Shown here in pieces: positions 32,538 through 41,715 of a stretch of DNA of 64,000 nt; position 1 is the stretch's first letter; every line of letters begins with the position of its first letter. Location: contig JAFVXE010000018.1 in the NCBI GenBank assembly GCA_017501255.1, positions 113,950 to 177,949 on the forward strand, read 5' to 3'. The notes beneath the pieces are model-generated. The model was not told where the DNA came from. It searched no databases and saw nothing but the letters and a program-made list of their open reading frames with translations. This DNA comes from Clostridia bacterium (lineage in GTDB: Bacteria > Bacillota > Clostridia > Christensenellales > Aristaeellaceae). Position numbers and translations under genes: made by a program.

Positions 32538-35297
32538 TTAGTCCTGTCTTCTGCGGCGGCGCACCGGCTGAGCGCTGTCCGCAGGGGTGGGATGGTCGTT
32601 GGGGATCGGCTGCTGCCGTACCGGCATGGACGGACGGGCAGACTGGCCGGGGGCTCCGTTCCGGTTTGCAGGCGGTGTAGACAGCTGCTGGCGCTGCAAT
32701 GCGCCGATCATCTCGCCACGGGACAATACCCGGGCCTGCACATCTTCCACAGGCTGGGCGGAACGCTGGGGTTCCGGCTTTACCGCTTCGGAAACAAAGG
32801 CTTCATCGTCCCGGTTGGCAAGCTCAGGTTCGGCCGCCGGGGCAGCGGGGCGGCTCAGGCTTTCATCCACCGTGCGGTCAATTTCCTCATGCTCCTTCAT
32901 CCGGCGTTCTTCCTGTGCCTGACCGGCTGGGGCTGAGGGTTTCTGCTTGTATGTTTTGCCCTTTTTGCCCGCATTGGGCTTGGGCAGCTGGTAGAGCTGC
33001 TTAGGCTCCACGTGCTCCACGGGGGTTTCCAGCATCCGGTAGAAGTTCTTCTGGAAGGCAGCACAAAGCAGGAAGCGCAGCTTCACATAGAAGGGCTGGG
33101 GCTGATAGACGCTCTGGAAGATCTCCTGCGCCTGCTGCGCCAGCTTCTGGGTGGGATTGCGGCGGCTGTAGTTGCTCAGCGTCATGGCACGCCACAGGGG
33201 GGTAATGGGCGCTCCGGCTGCATTCAGCTTATCCATCCGGCGGGCGAACAGCATGGGCGTTTCGCCGGGCTGCACCTTGTTGCCCCGCATCCGCAGCACC
33301 TGCGCCGTGGCATTGCCATAGGTGAACAGCTGATCCTGCACGCTTTCCTGCTTGCCGGCCACCTGGGCCGGGGTGCGCAGCACGATGCGGGTGATCAGCG
33401 CTGCAAGGGCAGCTGCCAGCAGCAGCCACCACAACCAGCGCAGGTTGGGCTTGTCATCGGGATCGGGTTCCGGCTCCTGCATCTCCGGCTCCGGGGTTTC
33501 CTCGGGGGTCTCCGGGCCATGGGGCGGCGTGGGAGAAGGCGTGGGATCGGGGTCTTCCGGGTCGTGGGTGGGAGTGGGCGAGGGAGTGGGTTCCGGGGTG
33601 GGGGTGGGCGTAGGCGTGGGGTCGGGGGTTTCCGGCTCCTGCTGCTGCCGCTCCATATCCTGCTGGGAAGGCGTGGCATCAAAGGGAACCCAGCCAAAGC
33701 CTTCAAAGTATACCTCTGTCCACGCATGGGCGTTGAGGCCGGTCACATAGGCCAGTCCATCGGCAGCGGGCTGGGCAATGAAACCCTCCACATAGCGGGC
33801 GGGCAGGCCTGCCATCCGGCACAGCACGGTCATGGCAGAGGCAAAATAGGTGCAATAGCCTTCCTTCTCCACATAGAGGAAGAAGGTGACGAAGTCCTGA
33901 TTTTCCGGCGGGTATTCCGGGGTGAGGGTATAGCGGTAGTACCGCTGCAAATGCCGCTTGATGGCGCAGGCCTGATCGTAGGGGGTCTGCGCTCCGGCAA
34001 TGATGTTCTGCAAATCGTAATACAGGGTCTGCTCCAGATGACCCGGCAGCTTGGTATAGGCGGCATAGAGCTGCATATAGTAGGGGTCGGTTTTGCTTTG
34101 CGCTGCATTCACCAGTGCCCCCAGCTGGGTATCGCCGCCCTCGATGACCGGCGCAAAGACGGAATAGCGGTCATCCACCTGCAGATCCCGAGTGACGAAC
34201 AATTCGCTGGCTTCATTGAAATAGGGCACCAGACTGCCCTGAGGGCTTACATCCCGCAGGAACACCGGCGCAAACAGCGTACTGGCGGCCTTGTTCTGCA
34301 TCTGGATGTTGATGGCCTTGGTATCCAGCAGCGTGGATGCCCTGCGGACAGCCTCATCCGGCATATTTTCCTGGAAAGCGGCGATGCGCAGGGAGCGCCA
34401 GCCGGGATTCACATACAACAGGCGGCGGCCCGAGGAGGTATCCTGCCAGCTGCGGCCGGTATAGTGATCCTTCACCACGCCCCGCAGCAGGGTCTTCTGG
34501 TCGGTCTGCACCATCATCACCGGGTATTCGCTGGGTTCGGCGGGGCCGCCCAGCTTGCCCTGACCCATGGGATAATAGCCGTAGCTGCCGATGGTGAACA
34601 CATTGCGGGGTTCGGTGAAGAACAGGTAGTCCGCAATGGTTTCCTTCAGCTGCATGGCAGCCTTGTGCAAAGGCTCAATGACGGTTTTGCCGCCGGGGGT
34701 CAGCAGCATGGCCAGCGCCACCACCACTGCCGCCATGGGCAGCACTTCAAACAGATTGATCTTCTCATGGCTGGTCTGGGAGATGATCATCAGCAGAGCG
34801 ATGAGACCCGGAGCGGCAAACCAGAAGAAATTATGCTTGCCAAGGCTCCACAGGCCGAACAGCACCAGCACCAGCAGCACCGTTGCCGGGATGAACCCTG
34901 CGCCCCGGTGGGAGAACAGGTAGCTGATCAACGCCGCCAGCACCGCCAGCGTCAGCGCCAGCGGGATGCGGTACAGGGAGGCAGCGCAGTTGAAGCCGTT
35001 CAGGTACAGGGCAAAGGCTTTCACCGCCTCCACCACCTGCCCGATGATGCCAAAGCGGGGCAGGAACAGCTGCACCACCAACAGCAGCGCAACGGCTGCG
35101 CCCATCAGGAAGCGGATCTTCTGGTTCAGGCCCGATACCGTGCAAAGGGCGATCACCGCCACGGCCGCCAGCGTAGCCACCACAAAGGCCCCCTGGATCT
35201 CAATGGCCCACAGAAGGGGCCACAGCACGCCCAGACACAAAAGCAGGCTGACCATCAGACGGCTCAACCGCTCATAAGAAAACAGCGATTTGTGCAT
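32538..35297 (-). CDS. TgpA-like membrane protein with transglutaminase domain
   Basis: 919 residues. Seven N-terminal membrane helices (to about 205) precede an extracytoplasmic transglutaminase-like domain with catalytic C482 (EGYCTYFASAM), H524 (NAHAWTEVYF) and D540 (VPFDATP). A long Pro/Thr/Glu-rich linker rich in PTP and PTPSPTP leads to a further membrane helix (about 624-642) and a cytoplasmic DUF4129-like part with a Gln/Ala/Pro-rich tail. Together with MoxR and DUF58 genes upstream it forms the conserved MoxR-DUF58-transglutaminase cluster, implicated in envelope or surface protein maturation. The triad is intact, so it should be active. Confidence 0.93.
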   Translation of the reverse strand: MHKSLFSYERLSRLMVSLLLCLGVLWPLLWAIEIQGAFVVATLAAVAVIALCTVSGLNQKIRFLMGAAVALLLVVQLFLPRFGIIGQVVEAVKAFALYLNGFNCAASLYRIPLALTLAVLAALISYLFSHRGAGFIPATVLLVLVLFGLWSLGKHNFFWFAAPGLIALLMIISQTSHEKINLFEVLPMAAVVVALAMLLTPGGKTVIEPLHKAAMQLKETIADYLFFTEPRNVFTIGSYGYYPMGQGKLGGPAEPSEYPVMMVQTDQKTLLRGVVKDHYTGRSWQDTSSGRRLLYVNPGWRSLRIAAFQENMPDEAVRRASTLLDTKAINIQMQNKAASTLFAPVFLRDVSPQGSLVPYFNEASELFVTRDLQVDDRYSVFAPVIEGGDTQLGALVNAAQSKTDPYYMQLYAAYTKLPGHLEQTLYYDLQNIIAGAQTPYDQACAIKRHLQRYYRYTLTPEYPPENQDFVTFFLYVEKEGYCTYFASAMTVLCRMAGLPARYVEGFIAQPAADGLAYVTGLNAHAWTEVYFEGFGWVPFDATPSQQDMERQQQEPETPDPTPTPTPTPEPTPSPTPTHDPEDPDPTPSPTPPHGPETPEETPEPEMQEPEPDPDDKPNLRWLWWLLLAAALAALITRIVLRTPAQVAGKQESVQDQLFTYGNATAQVLRMRGNKVQPGETPMLFARRMDKLNAAGAPITPLWRAMTLSNYSRRNPTQKLAQQAQEIFQSVYQPQPFYVKLRFLLCAAFQKNFYRMLETPVEHVEPKQLYQLPKPNAGKKGKTYKQKPSAPAGQAQEERRMKEHEEIDRTVDESLSRPAAPAAEPELANRDDEAFVSEAVKPEPQRSAQPVEDVQARVLSRGEMIGALQRQQLSTPPANRNGAPGQSARPSMPVRQQPIPNDHPTPADSAQPVRRRRRQD

Positions 35298-35334
35298 CTT
35301 CTGTCAGCCTCCTTTCGGATTGGTTTGCATTCCG

Positions 35335-36501
35335 TTAATTCAATCCCCCCTGCGGGGTAACATAGTTCACTTCCACGCCTGCCTGCTGCATCCGCACCGC
35401 CAGCGCCGCCCGATCCGGGTCCTCGGCCTTGTAGGTGACGAAATACAGCCGCACATTGGGGCCAAGCCGCTTCATGCGGACAATCAGATCAGCCACCGGC
35501 GCGGTCAGGCGGGTGGTGATGATGACCACTGCACCGGTCTTGCGCAGATCCTGCATCTGCATCATCAAAACCCGCTCAAAGCGTTCGGTTTCGTTAAAGG
35601 TGCACCGGGCCAGCTCATCCAGCAGCACCGGCAGGCCCATATGGCTGGAATATTCCATGGGACGGTCGCCCACCAGCGGCAGACGCACCGAGTTGTCCTG
35701 TCGGATCTGGCATGCCACCACGGACGCGGCAGTCTCCAGCAGGGCATCCTGCAGGAAGGGTTTATGTTCCTCGCTGTAGCCCCTGGAAATGTGGGGTGGG
35801 GAGGTATCCAGCATCACCAGTGCGTCGGGCAGGGCTGGTTCCTCAAACTGACGCACGATAATTTCCCGCTTGCGGGCGCTCATCTTCCAGTGGATGCGTT
35901 TCAGCGGGTCGCCCTGCTGGTAGTTGCGGAAGTCGCTGGGGCTGAAGGGGTCTTCCATGGCGCGCTTCATGGTTTCCACGCCCATGTCGCCAGCGGCGAA
36001 GGTGAGGGGTTCCACCTCAAAGGGCACCGGCAGCACCAGCAGCTCATGGCCTTCCGCGTCCGGCACGTGCTTGCGCTTGAAAAAGCCGAACACATCTGCC
36101 ACCGTGTAGTTTTCCACGCCGGGGAACATAGCGCCCACGTGGTCGGCTGCGAATTTGTGGGTGACCCGCTGTTTGCGCTTGCCCAGCTGGGTCAAGTGGA
36201 TGGTGCCAGCAGGGGTATTGCTGGTAGCCCGCATATGCAGGGCGACCGGCGCAATAGGCAAAAGGCTCTTGTGGCTCACGCCGATTTCCATGCTCACCAC
36301 TTCGCCCCGGTTCACCTTCTGGCTGGACAGTTCGGTTTCCACCTTGACGCTCTTCTCCGCCATGCGCACGCTGGCATAGGCGAAGGCCCAGGCCAGCAGG
36401 ATGAGGACAGCGATGAGCAGGTACATCCGGTTGCCCATGGACAGGGCGCAGAGCATAAAAAAGCCGAAACAGATACCCATGATCAGGTTGGTATTGCGCA
36501 T
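35335..36501 (-). CDS. DUF58 domain protein
   Basis: 388 residues. Two membrane helices at 8-44, a beta-sandwich region, then the DUF58 signature DFRNYQQGDPLKRIHWKMSARK (in two parts: YQQGDPLKRIHW and KMSARK) and a von Willebrand A-like fold (DALVMLDTS). Start chosen at 36501 because AAAGGAG lies 9 bases upstream. DUF58 proteins work with MoxR ATPases, probably as their membrane-side client or adaptor. Two hairpin modules lie in the 298-base gap between this gene and moxR. Confidence 0.92.
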   Translation of the reverse strand: MRNTNLIMGICFGFFMLCALSMGNRMYLLIAVLILLAWAFAYASVRMAEKSVKVETELSSQKVNRGEVVSMEIGVSHKSLLPIAPVALHMRATSNTPAGTIHLTQLGKRKQRVTHKFAADHVGAMFPGVENYTVADVFGFFKRKHVPDAEGHELLVLPVPFEVEPLTFAAGDMGVETMKRAMEDPFSPSDFRNYQQGDPLKRIHWKMSARKREIIVRQFEEPALPDALVMLDTSPPHISRGYSEEHKPFLQDALLETAASVVACQIRQDNSVRLPLVGDRPMEYSSHMGLPVLLDELARCTFNETERFERVLMMQMQDLRKTGAVVIITTRLTAPVADLIVRMKRLGPNVRLYFVTYKAEDPDRAALAVRMQQAGVEVNYVTPQGGLN

Positions 36502-36534
36502 ATGGGCATCTGCTCCTTTCGGTGATGATATTGG

Positions 36535-36616
36535 GCAGGGGCGCTGCCCCTGCACCCCGCCAAAGGGCCATTGGCCCTTTGGAATCCCATCATTGCGCCA
36601 TTACATGGCGCAAAGG
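36535..36616 (+). repeat. Three-hairpin module inside the moxR-DUF58 gap
   Basis: GCAGGGGCGCTGCCCCTGC (36535-36553), ACCCCG, CCAAAGGGCCATTGGCCCTTTGG in two arms (36560-36582), AATCCC, GCGCCATTACATGGCGC (36595-36611), then GGGG. Orientation is opposite to the operon. Confidence 0.85.
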
Positions 36617-36735
36617 GGAAGATGAGGGTGTATGGATATAGTGAAAGGGTCCTTCGCTGCTTGGGTGGGTTAGCCGCACATCTTGCGCCTTTGGCGCTCG
36701 CTGTGCTTGCTGATTTTGCGCTGCGGCGCAGGGTT

Positions 36736-36787
36736 GCGAGGCGCTGCCTCGCGCTCCGCCAAAGGGATTTCATCCCTTTGGAATCCC
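36736..36787 (+). repeat. Truncated hairpin module
   Basis: GCGAGGCGCTGCCTCGC (36736-36752), linker GCTCCG, CCAAAGGG/CCCTTTGG (36759-36781), AATCCC; hairpin 3 is missing. It ends 13 bases from the moxR stop. The rest of 36617-36735 is GC-rich with a small TGCGCTGCGGCGCA palindrome and no supported gene. Confidence 0.75.
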
Positions 36788-36799
36788 ACTTTTTCTCCC

Positions 36800-37747
36800 T
36801 TATCCCAGGCGCAGCGGCACCGGCACATTCTCCACCACGGCAATCAGAATCCGCTCGGCGGAGATATTCTTCATCTTGGCCTCGGCGCTGGGCTGGATGC
36901 GGTGGGCCAACACCGGCAGCACCATGCGCTGCACATCCTCCGGCAGCACGTAGTCACGGTCATTCAGCAGTGCGCAGGCCTGTGCGCCCTTGATCAGCGC
37001 AATGGCGCCACGGGTACTCACGCCCAGCTGCAAACTGGGATGGGTGCGGGTCATGGCGGCAATGGACGCAATATAATGCCGCACTTCCTTGGAGCAGTAC
37101 ACATTGCCGATCATGTTCTGCATTTCGATCACGTCCTTGGCAGAGCACACCGGCGTCAGACTGGCCTGAGGCTTCACCGTGCCGCTGAAACGCTCCAGAA
37201 CTGCCATTTCTTCCTCCAGGGTGGGATAGCCCATGGAAATACGGATGAAGAAACGGTCCATCTGCGCCTCGGGCAGCGGATACGTACCCACGAACTCCGT
37301 GGGGTTCTGGGTGGCCAGCACCAAAAACGGCTTGGGCAGCGGATGGGTCACGCCGTCCACCGTCACCTGATACTCTTCCATAACTTCCAGAAGGGCAGAC
37401 TGGGTCTTGGGCGAGGTACGGTTGATTTCGTCCGCCAAAGCGATCTGGCACATAATGGCGCCCGGCTTGAACTCCAATTCGCCGGTTTTCATGTTCACCA
37501 TGGTGAAGCCCGTCACATCGGAGGGCACCACATCCGGGGTGAACTGGATGCGGTTGAAGCTGCAATCCAGCGACTTGGCCAGTGCGCCGACCATGGTGGT
37601 CTTACCCGTGCCGGGCACGTCCTCGATCAGCACGTGTCCCTTGCACAGCATGGCGATCAGCAAAAGCTCGATCACCTCGTCCTTACCGACGATCACCTTT
37701 CCGATATTCTGTTTGAGGGCGGAAATTACCTGACGTGGATTGAGCAT
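36800..37747 (-). CDS. MoxR-family AAA+ ATPase
   Basis: 315 residues. Walker A EDVPGTGKT (about 43-51), Walker B ALADEINR, sensor 1 LATQNP, and the arginine-finger region MDRFFIRISMGYP are intact, with a C-terminal lid domain. MoxR ATPases act as chaperone-like activators of proteins encoded beside them, here DUF58 and the transglutaminase. The ATG at 37747 has AAGGAG eight bases upstream and is behind a near-consensus promoter at 37815-37843; it is the first gene of the operon. Confidence 0.95.
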   Translation of the reverse strand: MLNPRQVISALKQNIGKVIVGKDEVIELLLIAMLCKGHVLIEDVPGTGKTTMVGALAKSLDCSFNRIQFTPDVVPSDVTGFTMVNMKTGELEFKPGAIMCQIALADEINRTSPKTQSALLEVMEEYQVTVDGVTHPLPKPFLVLATQNPTEFVGTYPLPEAQMDRFFIRISMGYPTLEEEMAVLERFSGTVKPQASLTPVCSAKDVIEMQNMIGNVYCSKEVRHYIASIAAMTRTHPSLQLGVSTRGAIALIKGAQACALLNDRDYVLPEDVQRMVLPVLAHRIQPSAEAKMKNISAERILIAVVENVPVPLRLG

Positions 37748-37814
37748 GAGAACGCTCCTTACTATCAATCAGCATTGATGGGATTCTGTGAAGCAACAAA
37801 TGCAACCATGTTAT

Positions 37815-37843
37815 ATTATACTGAAATCGTAGATGTTTTACAA
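37815..37843 (-). promoter_or_regulatory. Promoter of the moxR operon
   Basis: On the minus strand, TTGTAA (37843-37838), 17-base spacer, TATAAT (37820-37815). Confidence 0.8.
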
Positions 37844-37894
37844 GTGTATGACAAAAGTTTTACGAATGAAAACAAGTGTTGCGGCAGCACGGCT

Positions 37895-38377
37895 TTACGC
37901 AAGGGTTTTCTCTAAAAAACCGCACGTGAACGGAAGATGATCGAACTTTTTGGTTCCCGTATGCACAAAACCATAGGATTCATACCATTTCCGAAGCACC
38001 CGGTTTTCCTCCACAATACCAATTTTCATGGTTTGTACCCCCAGAGATGCAGCGGTCTCAAAGGCATGGTTCACAAGCGCTGCGCCGATGCCTCTGCCCC
38101 GGTATACAGGCAGCACGCACAGGTGATTCATCTCGCAAGCCTGTTCCTGCACATTCAGGGAATAATAGCCCACCATCCGATCCCCGTCCCAGTACGCAAA
38201 CAGATACCTGTTTTCCGCCAGCAAATGCCGTCTGAGGGTATCCTCCGTGGTGGCAAAGGCGGTAAACCCCGGCGCATTTTCCGGCGTAAAGCCAAAGGAC
38301 TCCGCAACCGTGGCAAAACCGTCTCTGATCACCTGCACGCATTCAGCGATGTTTTCTTCCCTTACCGCTTTGATCAT
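37895..38377 (-). CDS. GNAT-family N-acetyltransferase
   Basis: 160 residues. The acetyl-CoA binding motif is LPVYRGRGIGAALVNHAF (about 88-105), followed by GIVEENRVLRKWYESYGF typical of the fold's end. The acceptor substrate is unknown. It is a single gene pointing toward moxR; its stop is 52 bases from the moxR promoter. Confidence 0.92.
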   Translation of the reverse strand: MIKAVREENIAECVQVIRDGFATVAESFGFTPENAPGFTAFATTEDTLRRHLLAENRYLFAYWDGDRMVGYYSLNVQEQACEMNHLCVLPVYRGRGIGAALVNHAFETAASLGVQTMKIGIVEENRVLRKWYESYGFVHTGTKKFDHLPFTCGFLEKTLA

Positions 38378-38466
38378 CCCAAATCCCCCCGCAACCCGAA
38401 GTTGATGGATACTGCCATGGTATCACCATGAAACCGATAAAGCAAACCACAAAGGTCTGTTTTCTG

Positions 38467-38496
38467 TTGCACTTCTGTTTTTGGCTATGGTATAAT
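38467..38496 (+). promoter_or_regulatory. Promoter of galM
   Basis: TTGCAC, 18-base spacer, TATAAT, 56 bases before the ATG. Confidence 0.7.
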
Positions 38497-38552
38497 AGGG
38501 ATCAAGAAACAACTTTTCCCCAAAACCATATCAACCAAGGAGGACCCATTCC

Positions 38553-39608
38553 ATGAGCATAACCACCCGCCCCTTTGACAAAGCCCCCACCGGCGAACAG
38601 GTGACCGAATTCATCCTGACCAACAAGCACGGCGCCAGCATCAGCGTGATCGATTTCGGCGGCTGCCTGCGCAACATCATCGTGCCCGACCGCAACGGCA
38701 ATCTGGCCGATGTGAACCTGGGCTTTGACTGCGTGGATACCTACGACGGCAAGAGCAACTCCATGGGCGCACTCATCGGCCGTGTGGGCAACCGTATCGG
38801 CGGCGCTTCCTTTGAATTGGACGGCGTTACCTACAACCTGTTCAAGAACGACGGCGAAAACAACCTGCACTCTGGCCCCAAGGGCGTGGATCGCTATGTA
38901 TGGGCCAGCGAAACCGTGGAAGGCGAGGGCTGGGACAAGCTGATTCTCACCCACACCACCCCCGACGGCGACTGCGGCTTCCCCGGCGCTGTGAGCATGG
39001 AAGTCACCTACAGCTGGAATGACGAAGGCGAACTGGGCATCCACTACTTTGCCACCACCGACAAGGCCACTTTGGTCAACATGACCAACCATGCCTACTT
39101 CAACCTGGACGGCCACGATGCCGGTGATGTGCGTGACCTGACCCTGTGGATCAACGCTCCCGCCGTCAACGAAGTGGACGATGGCCTGATTCCCACCGGC
39201 ACCCTTCTCAAGAGCGAAACCCTGCCCTACGGCTTTGCCACCGAAGCCCGCGTGGGCGATGTGCTGGCGCTGACCGATGTGATCCCCGCCATGAAGAAGT
39301 GCGGCGGCGTGGACTTCAACTACTGCGCAGGCCGTGACAAGGAAATGAAGCTGATCGCCGTGCTCAAGTCCCCCAAGACCGGCCGTGTGATGGAAGTGAT
39401 CACCGACCAGCCCGGCGTGCAGTGCTACACCGGTCAGGGCCTGAACCACGAAGGCAAGGGCGGCGCTCACTATGGCAAGTATGCCGGTCTGTGCCTGGAA
39501 ACCCAGCACTATCCGGATGCCATCCATCAGCCCCAGTTCCACAGCATCGTGCTGCGCCCTGAGGACACCTACGATACCACCACCATCTACAAGTTCTACG
39601 CTGAATAA
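38553..39608 (+). CDS. galM: Aldose 1-epimerase (mutarotase)
   Basis: 351 residues, normal length. The family motifs are GRVGNRI (about 76-82), NLHSGPKGVDRYVW, the catalytic His region NHAYFNLDGHD (about 180-190) and the catalytic Glu in LCLETQHYPDA near the end. It interconverts alpha and beta anomers of galactose or related hexoses in the cytoplasm. AAGGAGG lies twelve bases upstream. The DUF2804 gene follows after 95 bases on the same strand without an obvious terminator between them. Confidence 0.96.
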   Translation: MSITTRPFDKAPTGEQVTEFILTNKHGASISVIDFGGCLRNIIVPDRNGNLADVNLGFDCVDTYDGKSNSMGALIGRVGNRIGGASFELDGVTYNLFKNDGENNLHSGPKGVDRYVWASETVEGEGWDKLILTHTTPDGDCGFPGAVSMEVTYSWNDEGELGIHYFATTDKATLVNMTNHAYFNLDGHDAGDVRDLTLWINAPAVNEVDDGLIPTGTLLKSETLPYGFATEARVGDVLALTDVIPAMKKCGGVDFNYCAGRDKEMKLIAVLKSPKTGRVMEVITDQPGVQCYTGQGLNHEGKGGAHYGKYAGLCLETQHYPDAIHQPQFHSIVLRPEDTYDTTTIYKFYAE

Positions 39609-39703
39609 CAAAGTGAGCCGTCAGGCGGCGGTGTGCCAGCGGGTCTTCCTCCGCCGCACCGCCTCTGGCGGCTTTTCGTTTCATTCGCAAAGGAGGCATT
39701 CCC

Positions 39704-40750
39704 ATGGCATATGAATCCCAGAAGCTGCTTACCCCCGGCCCGCTGCTGGATGACAAGGGTCAACTGGTGGAGCGGGGCTACGCCACCTCGCTGGTGCGTG
39801 ACTACGACCGAAAGAAGATCAAGGCTGGTGCGCTGCGCATCAAGGAATGGGACTATTACTGCATCACCGGCAAGGAGTGCGTGCTGTGCCTCACCATTGC
39901 CGACAACAGCTATATGTCGCTGGACAGCGTTTCCCTGCTGTTCCCGGAAAAGTGCACCCAGATCCAGAAAAGCATGATGGGCATTATGACCCTCGGCAAG
40001 GTAGGCCTGCCCGCTTCCAGCAAGCAGGGGGATGTGAAGGTGGCAAAGAAGGACTACACCCTCTCCTTCCTCAACGATGGCAAAACCCGTGTGCTGGATG
40101 TGCATCTGGAGGATTTCAACGGCGGACGTCCCCTCACCGCCCATGTGGAGCTTACCGATGAACCCCGGGACAGCATGGTGATCGCCACGCCCTTTGCCGG
40201 GCATCCCCGCCATTTCTACTACAACCAGAAGATCAACTGCCTGCGCGCCAAGGGGGATGTAACCTTCGGCGGCGAGACCTACACCTTCCATCCGGAGACG
40301 GACATGGCGGTGCTGGACTGGGGCCGGGGCGTATGGACCTACGCCAACACCTGGTACTGGGGCAGCCTGAGCACCGTCACCGCCGATGGCAAAGCCGTGG
40401 GCCTGAACCTGGGCTATGGTTTCGGCGATACCTCCGCCGCCACCGAGAATATGCTCTTTGTGGACGGTATTGCCCACAAGCTGGAGCACGTGGTGTTCGA
40501 AATCCCCAAGAACGCCACCGGTGGCGATGATTTCATGAAGCCCTGGCGCATCCACGACAACCACGGGCGGCTGGATCTCACCTTCGAGCCGCTGATTGAC
40601 CGGGCCGACTGCACCTCTGTACTGGTGATCGAAAGCGACCAGCATCAGGTATTCGGCCTGATGACCGGTACCGCCGTCACCGACGAGGGCGAGGAGATCC
40701 GCATTGAGCGGGCGCTGGGCTTTGCCGAAAAGGTGAAGAACAAGTGGTAA
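39704..40750 (+). CDS. DUF2804 domain protein
   Basis: 348 residues, soluble. The pattern fits DUF2804: N-terminal LLTPGPLLDDKGQLVERGYA, central ATPFAGHPRHFYYNQKINC, DWGRGVWTYANTWYWG and a beta-rich C-terminus. The fold is predicted to resemble lipocalin-like or hydroxyneurosporene-synthase-like barrels that bind hydrophobic ligands; function unknown. AAAGGAGG lies nine bases before the ATG. The gene ends at a strong hairpin at 40777. Confidence 0.88.
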   Translation: MAYESQKLLTPGPLLDDKGQLVERGYATSLVRDYDRKKIKAGALRIKEWDYYCITGKECVLCLTIADNSYMSLDSVSLLFPEKCTQIQKSMMGIMTLGKVGLPASSKQGDVKVAKKDYTLSFLNDGKTRVLDVHLEDFNGGRPLTAHVELTDEPRDSMVIATPFAGHPRHFYYNQKINCLRAKGDVTFGGETYTFHPETDMAVLDWGRGVWTYANTWYWGSLSTVTADGKAVGLNLGYGFGDTSAATENMLFVDGIAHKLEHVVFEIPKNATGGDDFMKPWRIHDNHGRLDLTFEPLIDRADCTSVLVIESDQHQVFGLMTGTAVTDEGEEIRIERALGFAEKVKNKW

Positions 40751-40776
40751 GAACCACCAAAGCTGCATAGCACCAC

Positions 40777-40816
40777 GAACCCCCGCCGCAGGGCCGATGC
40801 CTTGCAGCGGGGGTTC
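40777..40816. terminator. Bidirectional terminator
   Basis: GAACCCCCGC (40777-40786) pairs with GCGGGGGTTC (40807-40816). The T-run is weak on both sides; it lies between the convergent DUF2804 and kinase-like genes. Confidence 0.6.
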
Positions 40817-40853
40817 ATTCAATCTCTTTCATTGTATGGAGGCTTTTTCCTGC

Positions 40854-41492
40854 CTATCCCTGCCTTGCCGTTTCCAGCTTGATGTGGGCATAGGCAGCAA
40901 TCAATTCCACCAGTTCTTCCAGGGAATGCCCGTCGGTGCGGAGCATCAGGTCGTAATTGGAACGCATACCCCAGTTGCCGTCAGCGTAGAAGTTGTAGTA
41001 GCTGCGCCGCTGCTTGTCGGTTTTCTTGATCAGCTCCCGGGCTTTCTCCTCCTCTACGCCCTCCACCCGCATAATGCGTTCCACCTTATGCTCCTGGGAC
41101 GCATACACAAACACATGGGTCACATTGGGGCGGCCCCGGAGCACATAATCGGCGCAGCGGCCCACAATCACGCAGGATTCCTCCTGCGCCAGCTGGGTGA
41201 TGGCATCGAACTGCGCCTGAAAAATCCGCTGATTCATGGGCATCTGCATCCCAAAACCAACGCCGGTCATGGCGCCGCCCATGGAGGCGGTGGCGCCCAG
41301 CAGGCTGCTCAATGCGCCCTTTTCATCATGGGCTTCCATCACTTCTTCACATATGCCGCTTTCCTGGGCCGCCTTGGTGAGAATCTCTTTGTCATAATAG
41401 GCAATGCCCAGCCGTTTGGCCAGCATTTCGCCCAGTTCACGGCCGCCGCTGCCGTATTCTCGTCCAATGGTAATGATCATCCGGTTCTCCAT
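40854..41492 (-). CDS. Cytidylate-kinase-like protein
   Basis: 212 residues. The P-loop IGREYGSGGRELG (about 9-21) and YYDKEIL match the stand-alone cytidylate-kinase-like family of Firmicutes (often 200-220 residues), not canonical Cmk. VIVGRCADYVLRG and a C-terminal YNFYADGNWGMRSNYDLML, where true kinases have a CMP/dCMP site, are present. It probably phosphorylates a nucleotide or a related small molecule. A Gly/Met-rich stretch (ASMGGAMTGVGFGMQMPMN) is inserted around residues 69-87. AAGGAGG lies seven bases upstream. Confidence 0.88.
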   Translation of the reverse strand: MENRMIITIGREYGSGGRELGEMLAKRLGIAYYDKEILTKAAQESGICEEVMEAHDEKGALSSLLGATASMGGAMTGVGFGMQMPMNQRIFQAQFDAITQLAQEESCVIVGRCADYVLRGRPNVTHVFVYASQEHKVERIMRVEGVEEEKARELIKKTDKQRRSYYNFYADGNWGMRSNYDLMLRTDGHSLEELVELIAAYAHIKLETARQG

Positions 41493-41563
41493 CCGCTATC
41501 CTCCTTGCCTGTGGGGGTGGGGGTTATGGGTATCATTCAGTTGTCAACGGTGTTGATTGGAAT

Positions 41564-41592
41564 ATTATACCGCAAAGAGGGGGAAAACACAA
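41564..41592 (-). promoter_or_regulatory. Promoter of the cytidylate-kinase-like gene
   Basis: On the minus strand, TTGTGT (41592-41587), 17-base spacer, TATAAT (41569-41564). Overlapping CAACGGTGTTG at 41534-41544 could be an operator. Confidence 0.65.
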
Positions 41593-41627
41593 TGCCATTC
41601 CTTGTACTTTTCTGCCAGGCGCATTGT

Positions 41628-41656
41628 TTGACAAGTCCATGATGGCACTGTATAAT
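41628..41656 (+). promoter_or_regulatory. Consensus promoter of the DUF4956-VTC-CotH operon
   Basis: TTGACA, 17-base spacer, TATAAT: a perfect vegetative promoter, 60 bases before the DUF4956 ATG. No start upstream of 41716 is possible in the first transcribed bases. Confidence 0.9.
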
Positions 41657-41715
41657 CCATTTTGAAATCAACCATATTCGTATTTGATCAATTTTGCTGT
41701 AAGGCAGGAGACTTT

